A stretch of 28,807 nucleotides of DNA from Micavibrio sp. UBA5703 (GTDB lineage: Bacteria; Pseudomonadota; Alphaproteobacteria; Micavibrionales; Micavibrionaceae). The notes under the pieces are model-generated. The model was not told the DNA's origin. It worked only from the letters and a program-made list of their open reading frames with translations, and did no database searches. Both the position numbers and the translations under genes were made by a program. This document shows positions 7,436 through 15,830 of this stretch, one piece after another (the stretch's first letter is position 1; every line of letters begins with the position of its first letter). The stretch is taken from positions 22,784 through 51,590 of the forward strand of contig DIHF01000017.1 in NCBI GenBank assembly GCA_002420015.1, read 5' to 3'.

Positions 7436-10400
7436 ATGGCAGAACAGAAGGCCAATCTCGACCTATATCTCAAAGTGTTGGGCGAACATCTCCCGGCGCT
7501 GGGCGTTGTAGTCGCTGGCGACAAGCCTACGCCCGATGAGGTTCTCGCGGGCCTTGAGCGCTACTCCAAAATGAATAACGAGATTGGAGATGACAAAGTT
7601 GTTTTCAACAAGGATGCGGGCTTTACCGAGGAAATGAAGACAGCATTTTCGGCGAGTATTCAGAGAATGAATACTTTGCTTGCCAGCAAACCTATGGCTA
7701 AGTTTGGAATCATAGGCATGCTGAAGGCAGGTAATGAAATGCCGCAGCCGATGAAGGATGATTCGAACCTGTTTTTTGCGTTTCTGAAGGACGGACCGAA
7801 GATCGTTGAAGCGCTCTCCAATCTGCAAAAGGAAAATTTTTTCAAAAAGCCTGCACCCGCTCAGGCACCGGCACCCGTAACGTCGCCACCCGTAGCGTCC
7901 CCTCAGGTGACGACAGGGCCAAAGCCGGGCGCTCCCCAAACAACAGGAGGAAATCCTTCCGCAAGTGAGCATCTTCGTAATGTATATAAAAAGGATAGGC
8001 CACCGATAACAGAAGGTTCACCTGCTTCGGCGACATCTACAACAACTTCGCAAGCTAATCCTCCTTCCTCTCCCCCTGCCGGGGCAGGAGCGCCTGCTCT
8101 TACGCCGCAAACAGGCGGGACGAATGGTGGCGGTCAAGGCGTATCACCGCCACAAAGCAACCCACAAATAACAGTGACAACTGGCGATGTAAAAGCCGCT
8201 GCCGATATGGTCAAAAAGGCATTGGGGGTAATGGCGGCCAGTGGCGCAATCCCGGATATGCCAGTGCCGGATGGAAAGGCGGATCCGGATGGAAAGGCCA
8301 GTGTGTTTGGCAAACAATCGAATGCCTCGCTGCATCACCTTTTGAAGGGCGTTAAGACGCTTATGCGTTTTGAAGGGAAAGATAGAGAAGGAAAAGATAT
8401 TTATGGAGGTAGTCTGGATGGCCAGTACAGTCCGGCCATAGGGCAGCAGCTCATTGCAGGGTACGGCAAGCTATCTTCCGAGGCCAAGGCGAAGATTTTT
8501 TCAGACGATCTAAAAAAGCAATTCGCAAAAGCAATGGAAATAAAACTGGAGAATGTCGGCGACGGGACACTCATTGTTACGACGATGGTTGCTGGCTTGG
8601 ATAGCCTTTACGAGAACGACTTAATCGACAACAAAGAAGGTGCAGCAGTTGAGAACAAAAAAGCAGAAATGTTTTTAAAAGTTCTCGACTTTTTGCCCGA
8701 TTCCTTCAAAGGGCAGATTTTTAACTTCCTCCAGTCTTCGCAAATCGGGCAGATGCTCATGCAAATACTTGAGACGTTCACGGGCATTCCCCTTGCGAAA
8801 ATGTTGGGAGCGAAGACGCAGGAACAAGGAGCGAAGTCCGATGCGAGTTCAAATATAAAAAGCCATATCCCGCAGGAAATGGTAAAAGCCTATCACGAGT
8901 CCATGGCGAAGTACGGGAACGACCCGGCGAAATTTCTGGCCGGATCTTACGATGATTTCCTGAAGAAGAACGGGAACGACCCGGCAAAGTTGAAAGAAGA
9001 TATGATGGCAATGGCCAGGGAGTTCAACGAGAAATACAACAAATCCGACTTGTTATTTGATTCAAAAAAGCTTGAAACCATCGTCGGGAACGCTCTTGAG
9101 GCAGGAAAGACGGGTGGCGGTGCGGCTTTTTCAGCTTCCATCATGAGTGAGGTCAAAGGCAATCCAAAGCCCAGCAGCAATGGGCCTGCTGCCGCGCCTC
9201 AGGCGGCACCTCAAACGCCGCCTCCGGCTCCCGCACCGCAGGAGGAGTCTCAAACACCACCGCCCGTTACGTACGGGATAACGCCGACAAGCAATGTTCC
9301 GAATATGCGTGGAAATTTCAGTGCATTCGCGCCGCCGGGCGTACCCGGCGAGGCCAGAGTGGTTAGGGCGAGCTATGTAGCTGGGGCCGGGGGGCTTGAT
9401 GCGGATGCGTTGGGACGCTATGCGGGAGTTCCTTTGGATACAGCTAACAATCCCTCAACCATCAGCACCGCCCCCGAACGGCAACCGCCCGCTCCTCAGG
9501 TGGCGTCTGCTCCGTCAGGTAATATAAATGGTGACCTTACGACTGTGACGATACCAAAAGAAGAAAAAGAAATTAAGCTTCCGACCATCCCTCCTGAGAA
9601 GAAGACGGGGCATTACTTCGAAGACCTAGAGAAATTGGATGTTAGCAATCCTCAAAATATCAAGCTCATAGAGCAACTAATCGGCTTAAATCTGAACTCC
9701 TTGAATCCGGAAAGCAAGGAGGCATTAGATAATTCGGTAATTAGAGAGAAAATGCGTGACCATAATAGCGTCATTGTTTACGGGGTAAAGGGCTTGACGC
9801 GGGAAACCATAGATAACTTTGTAGAACGGAACCCCGGAGCAGGGCTTAAGAAAGACAGCATCATCATCGCTCGTTATATGCCGGACGCGGCAGGGAAGTT
9901 TCATCTTCAATTCGGCATCGGAAAACTCAGCGATATCTCGAATGATATAAGTTCATTTGGTTGGAAGGGTGGTGCCAAGGGTCTGAAAGATTTTATCGAT
10001 AACGAGAAGTTTGACAACAAGGTAGAGGCGTTTTTTGGTGACATATACGTCTACGATGCAAAAAAGAATGAACAAGGAGGAGGGTACACCGTAAGCTTGA
10101 CGCCTATGACGAGTTTTCAAGCACAAAACACAACGCAAAGGTCGGATATACTTGAAGTGCGTCGGGTGGCGGCGGAAAGCCAGAGAGAGTTTGCGGTGCG
10201 GAATCAATTGTGGCGAAATGAAGAGACAGGAGCACAGGAATATGCGTACTTGAATAAAAGATTCAATGAGCGTGCTGCACAAGACGGTCACATTGTTTAC
10301 GAAAATCCTGAGACGCAACGAATGTTGAGGGTGTATAATGAGAACAAGGGGTATGTATGTCAGGCTCCAAGCAAAACATCATTTGGGAGCTACTTTGACC

Positions 10401-10489
10401 AGATAGGCAGATATTTCGGTGTTGACGACAATAAACCCAAGCCGGATCCGGTCACTGGTGCATGTCCGGTGCCGGGCATGAAAAATTGA
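7436..10489 (+). CDS. Large Pro-rich multidomain protein of unknown function (1017 aa)
   Basis: I do not recognise the family. The ATG at 7436 follows AGAGGG by 8 bases; an in-frame GTG at 7427 is less likely because it overlaps the ribosome site. There is no signal peptide and no membrane helix, so the protein is cytoplasmic or exported by a non-Sec route. In order: a helical N-domain (about 1-135); a Pro/Ala/Thr/Gly linker (about 140-245); a second helical region (about 250-570) containing two copies of GNDPAK about 20 residues apart; a second Pro/Gln/Ala-rich linker (about 575-710); and a C-terminal domain (about 720-1017) with mixed helix/strand character (DNSVIVYGVKGLTRETI, KDSIIIARYMP). 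By eye the gene is AT-richer than its neighbours. It has its own strong promoter and is followed 24 bases later by another Pro/Ala-rich protein gene. Confidence 0.85.
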   Translation: MAEQKANLDLYLKVLGEHLPALGVVVAGDKPTPDEVLAGLERYSKMNNEIGDDKVVFNKDAGFTEEMKTAFSASIQRMNTLLASKPMAKFGIIGMLKAGNEMPQPMKDDSNLFFAFLKDGPKIVEALSNLQKENFFKKPAPAQAPAPVTSPPVASPQVTTGPKPGAPQTTGGNPSASEHLRNVYKKDRPPITEGSPASATSTTTSQANPPSSPPAGAGAPALTPQTGGTNGGGQGVSPPQSNPQITVTTGDVKAAADMVKKALGVMAASGAIPDMPVPDGKADPDGKASVFGKQSNASLHHLLKGVKTLMRFEGKDREGKDIYGGSLDGQYSPAIGQQLIAGYGKLSSEAKAKIFSDDLKKQFAKAMEIKLENVGDGTLIVTTMVAGLDSLYENDLIDNKEGAAVENKKAEMFLKVLDFLPDSFKGQIFNFLQSSQIGQMLMQILETFTGIPLAKMLGAKTQEQGAKSDASSNIKSHIPQEMVKAYHESMAKYGNDPAKFLAGSYDDFLKKNGNDPAKLKEDMMAMAREFNEKYNKSDLLFDSKKLETIVGNALEAGKTGGGAAFSASIMSEVKGNPKPSSNGPAAAPQAAPQTPPPAPAPQEESQTPPPVTYGITPTSNVPNMRGNFSAFAPPGVPGEARVVRASYVAGAGGLDADALGRYAGVPLDTANNPSTISTAPERQPPAPQVASAPSGNINGDLTTVTIPKEEKEIKLPTIPPEKKTGHYFEDLEKLDVSNPQNIKLIEQLIGLNLNSLNPESKEALDNSVIREKMRDHNSVIVYGVKGLTRETIDNFVERNPGAGLKKDSIIIARYMPDAAGKFHLQFGIGKLSDISNDISSFGWKGGAKGLKDFIDNEKFDNKVEAFFGDIYVYDAKKNEQGGGYTVSLTPMTSFQAQNTTQRSDILEVRRVAAESQREFAVRNQLWRNEETGAQEYAYLNKRFNERAAQDGHIVYENPETQRMLRVYNENKGYVCQAPSKTSFGSYFDQIGRYFGVDDNKPKPDPVTGACPVPGMKN

Positions 10490-10513
10490 TTTTGACGGAA
10501 AGGTGAGGCGAAG

Positions 10514-11434
10514 ATGGTTTATACGGGCAGCAAGCCGGCAAGTGAAGTTCTGCAAGCAAAGCCTGAAGTCGCGGCGCCGCTCGTGCCGTGGGCGGACAAG
10601 CGCGCCGATTTCATCATTGCGATCGAAAGCCTTTACATTCCGAACAATATCAGCGGCAGGCTGCATTTCCGCAAGGACTGGCCTGCCGCCGCCGCGCATA
10701 TCTTCGGCGAAGTGCTGATGCGCTACGACGAGGACGGCCCGCGCGACAAGGCGCACCGCACCCAGATGGAAATTGAGGCCGAGGAAAGGCGTCAGGTGTT
10801 GCTGGAGGCGCTGGCCGATCTTGAAATCAAAAGCGTCTATCACGGCTCTTTGCAGTTCGAGCATGTCGGGAAAACGGTGAAGTTTCTTGGCCGCGACATC
10901 GCGCTTTATATTTATTCGGCCGTGGTCGTCGACAGATTTTTGCCGCCGCCCGTGCAGGCTCAGGCCGCCGCGCCTGTGGCCCCGAGCATAGAGCGCCCGG
11001 TCGTTGCGGAGAGTACGATCAGAGTGCCGGTGGTGCCGCCGATTGCGGATGATGTCATGCCGATCGACGTGACCCCCGCCGCGATTGCGCCGATCGTTGC
11101 GCCAGCCGCAAAACCGGCCATTTTCGCGCCTGTGGCCGCGCCGCAGTACAGATCGGGGCTTAATCTTGCCGCAAAAAGAAATATCGTGCAGGTCGATTTC
11201 ATCTACGTCAAAGCCTTGTCGTATAAGGAACTGGTCGCGGAAGCGGAGAAAGAGGCAAATGTTTTCGCGGAAGAAGTTGTCATCCCGCAGCCCACGGTCG
11301 ACATTACTGCCGATCCGCCGGTGCCGTATAAGCATCCGGTTTCTTTGCCCGCCGCACAGCCGATCAGGCAATTGCCGCGCTTGAGCTTGACGTTCAATCA
11401 GTGCGCCCTGGGTCTGACTTCGTACAGGCAGTAA
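10514..11434 (+). CDS. Pro/Ala/Val-rich protein of unknown function, partner of the upstream gene
   Basis: 306 residues, no signal peptide or membrane helix. The ATG at 10514 is preceded by GGTGAGGCG, an acceptable ribosome site, and lies 24 bases after the stop of the 1017-residue gene, so the two form a likely operon. The N-terminal domain (about 20-140) is compact and charged (PWADKRADFIIAIESLYIP, HFRKDWPAAAAHIFGEVLMRY). A Pro/Ala/Val-rich linker follows (about 145-215), then a short charged segment with KALSYKELVAEAEKEA. The domain-linker-domain build echoes the upstream protein. Its 3' end overlaps the convergent ctaA gene by 37 bases. Function unknown. Confidence 0.8.
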   Translation: MVYTGSKPASEVLQAKPEVAAPLVPWADKRADFIIAIESLYIPNNISGRLHFRKDWPAAAAHIFGEVLMRYDEDGPRDKAHRTQMEIEAEERRQVLLEALADLEIKSVYHGSLQFEHVGKTVKFLGRDIALYIYSAVVVDRFLPPPVQAQAAAPVAPSIERPVVAESTIRVPVVPPIADDVMPIDVTPAAIAPIVAPAAKPAIFAPVAAPQYRSGLNLAAKRNIVQVDFIYVKALSYKELVAEAEKEANVFAEEVVIPQPTVDITADPPVPYKHPVSLPAAQPIRQLPRLSLTFNQCALGLTSYRQ

Positions 11435-12408
11435 ACCAGAAGCAACAGCAAAATCACCGCGCCGCTCTGGTGGGCGACCGCCAAGGGTAAAGCTACGCCC
11501 GAAAGCAGCGTTGCAATGCCAAGCGCTGCCTGTGCGCAGGCCATGGCCGCCAGCAGGTGAAATATGATACGCGCTTTGTTTTTCATCAGGGCGTGCCCCC
11601 AGAGCGACAGCACGGCCAGCGCCGTCGTCACGGCCAGCCAGCGGTGGGTAAATTGCACGGCTACATGATTTTCAAAAAAATTGATCCAGAGGGGGTTGCG
11701 GTGGAGTAAATCCGGTGGGAGCCAGGTGCCGCCCATCTTCGGAAAGGTTTCATTGTAAACCAGCCCGGCATCCAGCCCGGCGGTCAGCGCGCCCCAGAAA
11801 ATCGTTATAAGGGTAAGGCAAAGCACCACAAGCCCGTGGCGGTGCAGATTTTTGTCGGGGTGGCGCGGCGTGTTCCTGAAGCCCAGCGCCAGCCAGAACA
11901 TGCAAACCAGAACCAGCAGCGCCAGCCCCAGATGCGTGGCGAGCCGGTAATGGCTGACTTGCGGGTTATCAACGAGGCCGCTTTTGACCATGTACCAGCC
12001 CATGAACCCCTGCGCTCCGCCCAGCAGCAAAACGCCGATAAGCTTGATTCCCGCTCCGGACGGTATTTGCTTTCTAAAGAAAAACCACAGCAGGGGCAGG
12101 GCATAGGCGAGGCCAATCAGGCGGCCCAGAAGACGGTGGAACCATTCCCAGAAAAAGATGGCTTTGAAGTCGGCAAGGCTCATCCATGAGTTTTCTTTAA
12201 TATATTGGGGGCTTTGTTTGTAGAGGTCGAAAACATGTTGCCACTGGGCTTCGTTCAGCGGCGGCAGTGCGCCCATCAGGGGTTTCCATTCCACGATCGA
12301 AAGCCCGGAGCCGCTGAGGCGCGTTATGGCCCCTACGATGATGATAAGCCCTACCAGAAAACAGCAGAAAAACAGCCAGCGCGAGAGATGTGGGGCGGGG
12401 GATTTCAT
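11398..12408 (-). CDS. ctaA: Heme A synthase, class 2 (Cox15/CtaA)
   Basis: Integral membrane enzyme that oxidises the C8 methyl of heme O to a formyl group, giving heme A for aa3-type cytochrome oxidases. It has 336 residues and about eight membrane helices. The four conserved heme-ligand histidines are visible: H91 in FFWEWFHRLLGR, H159 in SHYRLATHLGLAL, H255 in QFTHRWLAV and H313 in AVAHQSGAVIL. The N-terminal VGAITRLSGSGLSIVEWKP and GLDAGLVYNETFPKMGG are characteristic of the mitochondrial/alphaproteobacterial form. No other cytochrome oxidase gene is in the window, so ctaA stands alone here, convergent with the Pro/Ala-rich gene and divergent from the membrane-protein/ferredoxin pair. 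Confidence 0.96.
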   Translation of the reverse strand: MKSPAPHLSRWLFFCCFLVGLIIIVGAITRLSGSGLSIVEWKPLMGALPPLNEAQWQHVFDLYKQSPQYIKENSWMSLADFKAIFFWEWFHRLLGRLIGLAYALPLLWFFFRKQIPSGAGIKLIGVLLLGGAQGFMGWYMVKSGLVDNPQVSHYRLATHLGLALLVLVCMFWLALGFRNTPRHPDKNLHRHGLVVLCLTLITIFWGALTAGLDAGLVYNETFPKMGGTWLPPDLLHRNPLWINFFENHVAVQFTHRWLAVTTALAVLSLWGHALMKNKARIIFHLLAAMACAQAALGIATLLSGVALPLAVAHQSGAVILLLLLVYCLYEVRPRAH

Positions 12409-12458
12409 TTTAAAACTTGGCCTATCCTGAAAGTTGCACCCATGCTAAAAACTAGCCT

Positions 12459-13253
12459 ATGGCAACATTCGACTTTATAGAGGCGTCTTCGAAAGGTTAC
12501 AAGTTCCTCTGGGAGGAAAGGCACGCGATCGGGCGTTTTGGCCTTATCGCGGCTGCGCTCAAGTTTGTCGGCTTTATTGCCATTACATATTTCGGTTTGG
12601 AGCAGAATTTCCTGCGGCACGGTTTGGTGCTGCTGCCGTCATTTTTTGCAGAAGGTCTGCTGGTGATGTATGCGATCCGGCATGCGCTTTACAACGAGGA
12701 TATGCCGTTTCAGCCCCATGCCAGAACATCTCCGGCGAGCCGGGATGGTATGCGGCTCATCTGGGCGGGGACGATTGTCTATGTGCTGATATGGCTGACG
12801 CTGTCTTTTTTCAACGGGCTGGCGATGATGGGAACGGGCGCGCCCGATGGCGGCGAGGTGCCTCCTGAGCCTGAGTTCAAGGTCTATCTTATGCTTACAT
12901 GGCTCCTTGTTTGCGCGGTGTGGCTTTTCCGATTTATCTGGCTTTATGTCCCGGTCGCGATGGGTTATTCGATGCGGGATTATCTGCGCAGGATCGGCGG
13001 CTTCAGGATATCTCTTTATATGATGGGGTTGTGGTTGGTGTGCTATCTGCCGTTTGTGCTTCTCCTGATGCTGTTTTCCGATATGGCGATGATCGCGTAT
13101 CCCGCAGCGGAAGGAGAGACGGTTTCAAAGGCATACGAATATATGATGGCAGCGGCCAAGATCATCGCCAATCTGGCGACGACCGTGACCGCAAGCGTTG
13201 CCATGGCCTACGGTATTGCCTCCATCATGAGCGGGAGTAAAAGCGTAAAATGA
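12459..13253 (+). CDS. Multi-pass membrane protein of unknown function
   Basis: 264 residues with about five hydrophobic helices (around 25-45, 50-70, 104-125, 148-170 and 185-210, with a further apolar stretch near the C-terminus). The N-terminus MATFDFIEASSKGYKFLWEERHAIGRFG is amphipathic and cytoplasmic in style. I do not recognise a named domain; short uncharacterised membrane proteins of this kind are common in Alphaproteobacteria. The stop overlaps the ferredoxin start in an ATGA arrangement, so the two are probably translationally coupled. The gene is divergent from ctaA with 50 bases between starts, which must hold both promoters if they are separate. Confidence 0.8.
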   Translation: MATFDFIEASSKGYKFLWEERHAIGRFGLIAAALKFVGFIAITYFGLEQNFLRHGLVLLPSFFAEGLLVMYAIRHALYNEDMPFQPHARTSPASRDGMRLIWAGTIVYVLIWLTLSFFNGLAMMGTGAPDGGEVPPEPEFKVYLMLTWLLVCAVWLFRFIWLYVPVAMGYSMRDYLRRIGGFRISLYMMGLWLVCYLPFVLLLMLFSDMAMIAYPAAEGETVSKAYEYMMAAAKIIANLATTVTASVAMAYGIASIMSGSKSVK

Positions 13254-13564
13254 AAATATTCGTCACTGATGTTGAAGGGAACGAACATGCGCTGGATGCC
13301 GTGGAAGGCTGGCGCGTGATGGAGATCATCCGCGAGCATGGCCTCAAGATAAAAGCCGAATGCGGCGGCGCTTGCGCCTGCGCGACCTGTCATGTTTATG
13401 TTGATCCGGCGTGGATTTCAAAACTTGCACCCAAACGTGACGATGAAGAAGAAATGCTGGATGAGGCATTTCACCTCAAGGACAATTCGCGGCTATCCTG
13501 TCAGATCATCATGAGCGAGGAACTTGACGGGTTGAAGGTGACGCTGGCGGAAAACCCGGATTGA
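13250..13564 (+). CDS. 2Fe-2S ferredoxin, adrenodoxin/FdxB type
   Basis: 104 residues, small soluble electron carrier. The [2Fe-2S] ligands follow the C-x5-C-x2-C-x36-C spacing typical of the vertebrate/adrenodoxin class: C38, C44, C47 and C84, with an extra non-ligand C42 in CGGACACATCHVY. The Asp/Glu-rich segment after the cluster loop (KRDDEEEMLDEAF) corresponds to the acidic partner-interaction helix of adrenodoxin. Such ferredoxins serve iron-sulfur cluster assembly or heme A synthesis/P450 partners; the nearby Cox15-type synthase makes the heme A link attractive, but this is inference. The ATG overlaps the upstream membrane-protein stop (ATGA). Confidence 0.95.
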   Translation: MKIFVTDVEGNEHALDAVEGWRVMEIIREHGLKIKAECGGACACATCHVYVDPAWISKLAPKRDDEEEMLDEAFHLKDNSRLSCQIIMSEELDGLKVTLAENPD

Positions 13565-13834
13565 TTATTGCAGCGTGCCTTCAAATTCCGCGAAGCGGTA
13601 ATCGCCCGGCGTGATGAGCGATTTTTTCGCCACATATACCGAGTGCAATTTGCCGTCGATCTCGCGCGTCCAGAAATGGAGAAAGTTGGTCAGGACAGGA
13701 AATTTCGGCGCGATGTCGTAATCCTGCCAGATGAATTCCTGAAGGATGTTCCGGTAGTCGGGCATATGATAGATAATCTTCGCCGTTGTCAGTCTGTAAT
13801 CTTTAAGCTGTTTGCCCAGTTGCGCCATGGCCAA
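13565..13834 (-). CDS. usg: Usg family protein
   Basis: 89 residues. The pattern KQLKDYRLTTAKIIYHMPDY...LQEFIWQDYDIAPKFPVL...FLHFWTREIDGKLHSVYVA matches the Usg family, small alphaproteobacterial proteins first noted beside tryptophan genes in Caulobacter and still without an assigned biochemical role. No tryptophan gene is present here. The gene is convergent with the ferredoxin, with the two stops abutting, leaving no room for a terminator between them. AGGTTTGG upstream of the ATG gives an adequate ribosome site. Identification rests on recall of the family pattern. Confidence 0.85.
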   Translation of the reverse strand: MAMAQLGKQLKDYRLTTAKIIYHMPDYRNILQEFIWQDYDIAPKFPVLTNFLHFWTREIDGKLHSVYVAKKSLITPGDYRFAEFEGTLQ

Positions 13835-13966
13835 ACCTCCCGTTTACTTACCACACCCTTTCATTATACCAAAATTATATGCCATAACGTTAAAAAATCC
13901 TGAAAAGTCGCAGTTTTCTGCTGTTTTTATTGATGCGGCGCAAAAACTATGCTCTATGTTTTTGCC

Positions 13967-14833
13967 ATGAATTACCGCCATATCTATCACGCCGGGAACT
14001 TCGCCGATGTCGTCAAGCATCTGGTGCTGGCGCTGTGCCTTGAGCATCTGCGCAAAAAGGATGCGCCTTTTTTTGTGCTGGATGCGCATGGAGGGACGGG
14101 GCTTTACGATCTTTCATCAGATCAGGCGCAGAAAACAAAAGAACATCAGCCGGGGATTGCTGCGCTGATAAAAAAAGGTGCGGCGAACACGGATGCAGCA
14201 TTTTATCTGGATGCCGTGCGCAGGGATTTTGCAAAGGGGCACTATCCCGGCTCGCCGATGCTGGCGGCGCGCTTGTTGCGGCCCCAGGACCGCATGATCG
14301 CCAACGAACTTCACCCCGAGGATATGCAGGTTTTAAAACAGAATATGGCGGGTTTTGCCAATGTGCGGGTCACGGAAATGGATGCTTTCGAGGTAATCCG
14401 TGCGAACATTCCGCCGCAGGAACGGCGCGGGATTGTGTTGATCGATCCGCCGTATGAAATTGAAAACAACGAACATGAAATTGTCGCAGCACAGATGCAA
14501 CAATGGAAAAAGCGCTGGGCGAACGGGATTTATGTTCTTTGGTATCCGATCAAGGGATCACTGCCGGTGCGGGATACGCTGGTCGAGGCGGCCACGGCGC
14601 TGGGGTTGCCCCGGACGTGGCTGTGCGAGTACCGGGGGGCCAATCTGCCCCCGCTGCCCGGCTCGGACAGGGGCGACCGGGCGCGTATGAACGCCGCAGG
14701 GTTGATCGTCTTCAACGCGCCTTATCAGGTGCCGGAACGGGTCGAGGCGGCCCTTATGGAGTTCGCGCCGGTTCTGGGCGGCGGGGCGGAGACCCGCTGG
14801 CTGGTGCCGGATAAAAGTTATCAACAGGGTTGA
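13967..14833 (+). CDS. rlmJ: 23S rRNA (adenine-2030-N6)-methyltransferase RlmJ
   Basis: 288 residues, SAM-dependent methyltransferase for A2030 of 23S rRNA. ATG at 13967 is preferred over 13949 because the protein then begins MNYRHIYHAGNFADVVKHLVL, the family signature. The SAM-binding Rossmann region shows LDAHGGTGLYDL and, for the N6-adenine catalytic motif, IDPPYE with D160. LWYPIKG later in the protein is also typical. Length agrees with E. coli RlmJ (280). Its neighbours are unrelated housekeeping genes, so this looks like a single-gene transcript. No strong ribosome site is present before 13967. Confidence 0.95.
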   Translation: MNYRHIYHAGNFADVVKHLVLALCLEHLRKKDAPFFVLDAHGGTGLYDLSSDQAQKTKEHQPGIAALIKKGAANTDAAFYLDAVRRDFAKGHYPGSPMLAARLLRPQDRMIANELHPEDMQVLKQNMAGFANVRVTEMDAFEVIRANIPPQERRGIVLIDPPYEIENNEHEIVAAQMQQWKKRWANGIYVLWYPIKGSLPVRDTLVEAATALGLPRTWLCEYRGANLPPLPGSDRGDRARMNAAGLIVFNAPYQVPERVEAALMEFAPVLGGGAETRWLVPDKSYQQG

Positions 14834-14921
14834 GTTTTCAGGGGTTGATTCAGCTTGACCCGGCGTTCTTATTTTCCCAGTCTTCCCGTATTCACATTTT
14901 ATACTGATTATACTGAACGGG

Positions 14922-15230
14922 TTGGGCGCTTTGCGTTACTGGGTACTGTGTTTTTGCGTGTTTTTTGCTGTTCCTGCCCTTGCCGAACCCGGTAGCGACG
15001 GGCACATTGCTGTCGATATGCGGATCAGGGCGGTCATTGTCCAGTGCGGGACAAGGGTGGAGGCTCGTAAGCAATGCGAGAGCGGGGACGAGAAAAGGTG
15101 CTGCGCATTTTTTGATGGATATGCGGCAGAACAGGAAGCTTCTTTGGTGGCAAGGGTTGACGGCTTGCAGCAGAAGGAGTTTGGCCCCGCGTATTTTTCT
15201 GGCGATATGACGGGTTCCGGATCAGAATAA
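14922..15230 (+). CDS. Small exported Cys-containing protein, unknown
   Basis: 102 residues from a TTG start at 14922; TTG at 14931 is an equally plausible start and no clear ribosome site settles it. The N-terminus (LRYWVLCFCVFFAVPALAEP) is a good Sec signal peptide with cleavage likely after ALA. The mature part of about 80 residues has four cysteines (VQCG, KQCES, KRCCAFF) that could form two disulfides. No family recognised. It is the only candidate gene in the 419 bases between rlmJ and the DUF4402 gene on the opposite strand. The presence of a signal peptide and cysteine pattern supports a real gene, but the non-ATG start lowers confidence. Confidence 0.5.
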   Translation: MGALRYWVLCFCVFFAVPALAEPGSDGHIAVDMRIRAVIVQCGTRVEARKQCESGDEKRCCAFFDGYAAEQEASLVARVDGLQQKEFGPAYFSGDMTGSGSE

Positions 15231-15252
15231 AAAGCCTTCCAGCAACAAATAC

Positions 15253-15741
15253 TTACTGCAATACGGCAGTGATACCGAAGCTTCCGGTGTAGAGTCCGCC
15301 AGCCTGTGTGGCGCCGACATTCAGGGTCGCGCCGATCGGCACGTTTATAAAATTTGCCGTGATGGTGGCGTTCGGGCCGCCAGCATTCGTAATGATATTA
15401 AAATTCGTTACGTTCATATTATTTGCGCCACTGGTAATGACGAAACTTGCCGCTGTAATACTGATCTGGACCGGTCTGACCGGTGATTTTTGCGTGATGG
15501 TGCAGCGCGCTCTTGAAAAAGGGCCGCCTACAGATGTGACGCAGCCAAGTGCCCTTGTGTTGTCGGGACGCACTATCACCGTTCCGGCAGCGCCGCAAGG
15601 CGTAATCGAGCCAAATATGAGGTCGTCAATGCAATTGATATTTTGTGCCTTGCCGCTGGCGGGACAAAAGCCGATCAGCGCCATGGCCGACAGGTTAACC
15701 ATCAGCTTGCCGTGCTTTTTACGTTTTTTATCTCGTTTCGG
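15253..15741 (-). CDS. DUF4402-type exported protein, candidate fibre subunit
   Basis: 162 residues from ATG at 15741; an in-frame ATG at 15771 would add ten residues. The start is chosen by analogy with the related plus-strand gene at 20375, whose product also begins MP followed by a Lys-rich n-region. A signal peptide follows (KLMVNLSAMALIGF..., cleavage likely after GKA). The C-terminal half shows the DUF4402 pattern: NFNIITNAGG, NVPIGATLNVGATQ, and a terminal strand GLYTGSFGITAVLQ. Several cysteines (NCID, TPCG, LGCVT, ARCT) set it apart from the other two copies. It follows the TPR-sulfotransferase gene by about 90 bases on the same strand. DUF4402 proteins are exported, beta-rich and functionally uncharacterised. 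Confidence 0.82.
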   Translation of the reverse strand, partial: PKRDKKRKKHGKLMVNLSAMALIGFCPASGKAQNINCIDDLIFGSITPCGAAGTVIVRPDNTRALGCVTSVGGPFSRARCTITQKSPVRPVQISITAASFVITSGANNMNVTNFNIITNAGGPNATITANFINVPIGATLNVGATQAGGLYTGSFGITAVLQ

Positions 15742-15830
15742 CATATCGCAGGTCCAGCACCATCTTGTCATATCATCGCAAGCCTTATACCTAGGTCAGT
15801 ATTCGGTGCGCGTCAATCTCCAAAATAATC

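Noticed and set aside
10379..11371. 330-codon minus-strand ORF opposite the Pro/Ala-rich gene
   Set aside because: Arg/His-rich shadow of a GC-rich gene; the plus-strand frame has a start, ribosome site and operon spacing.
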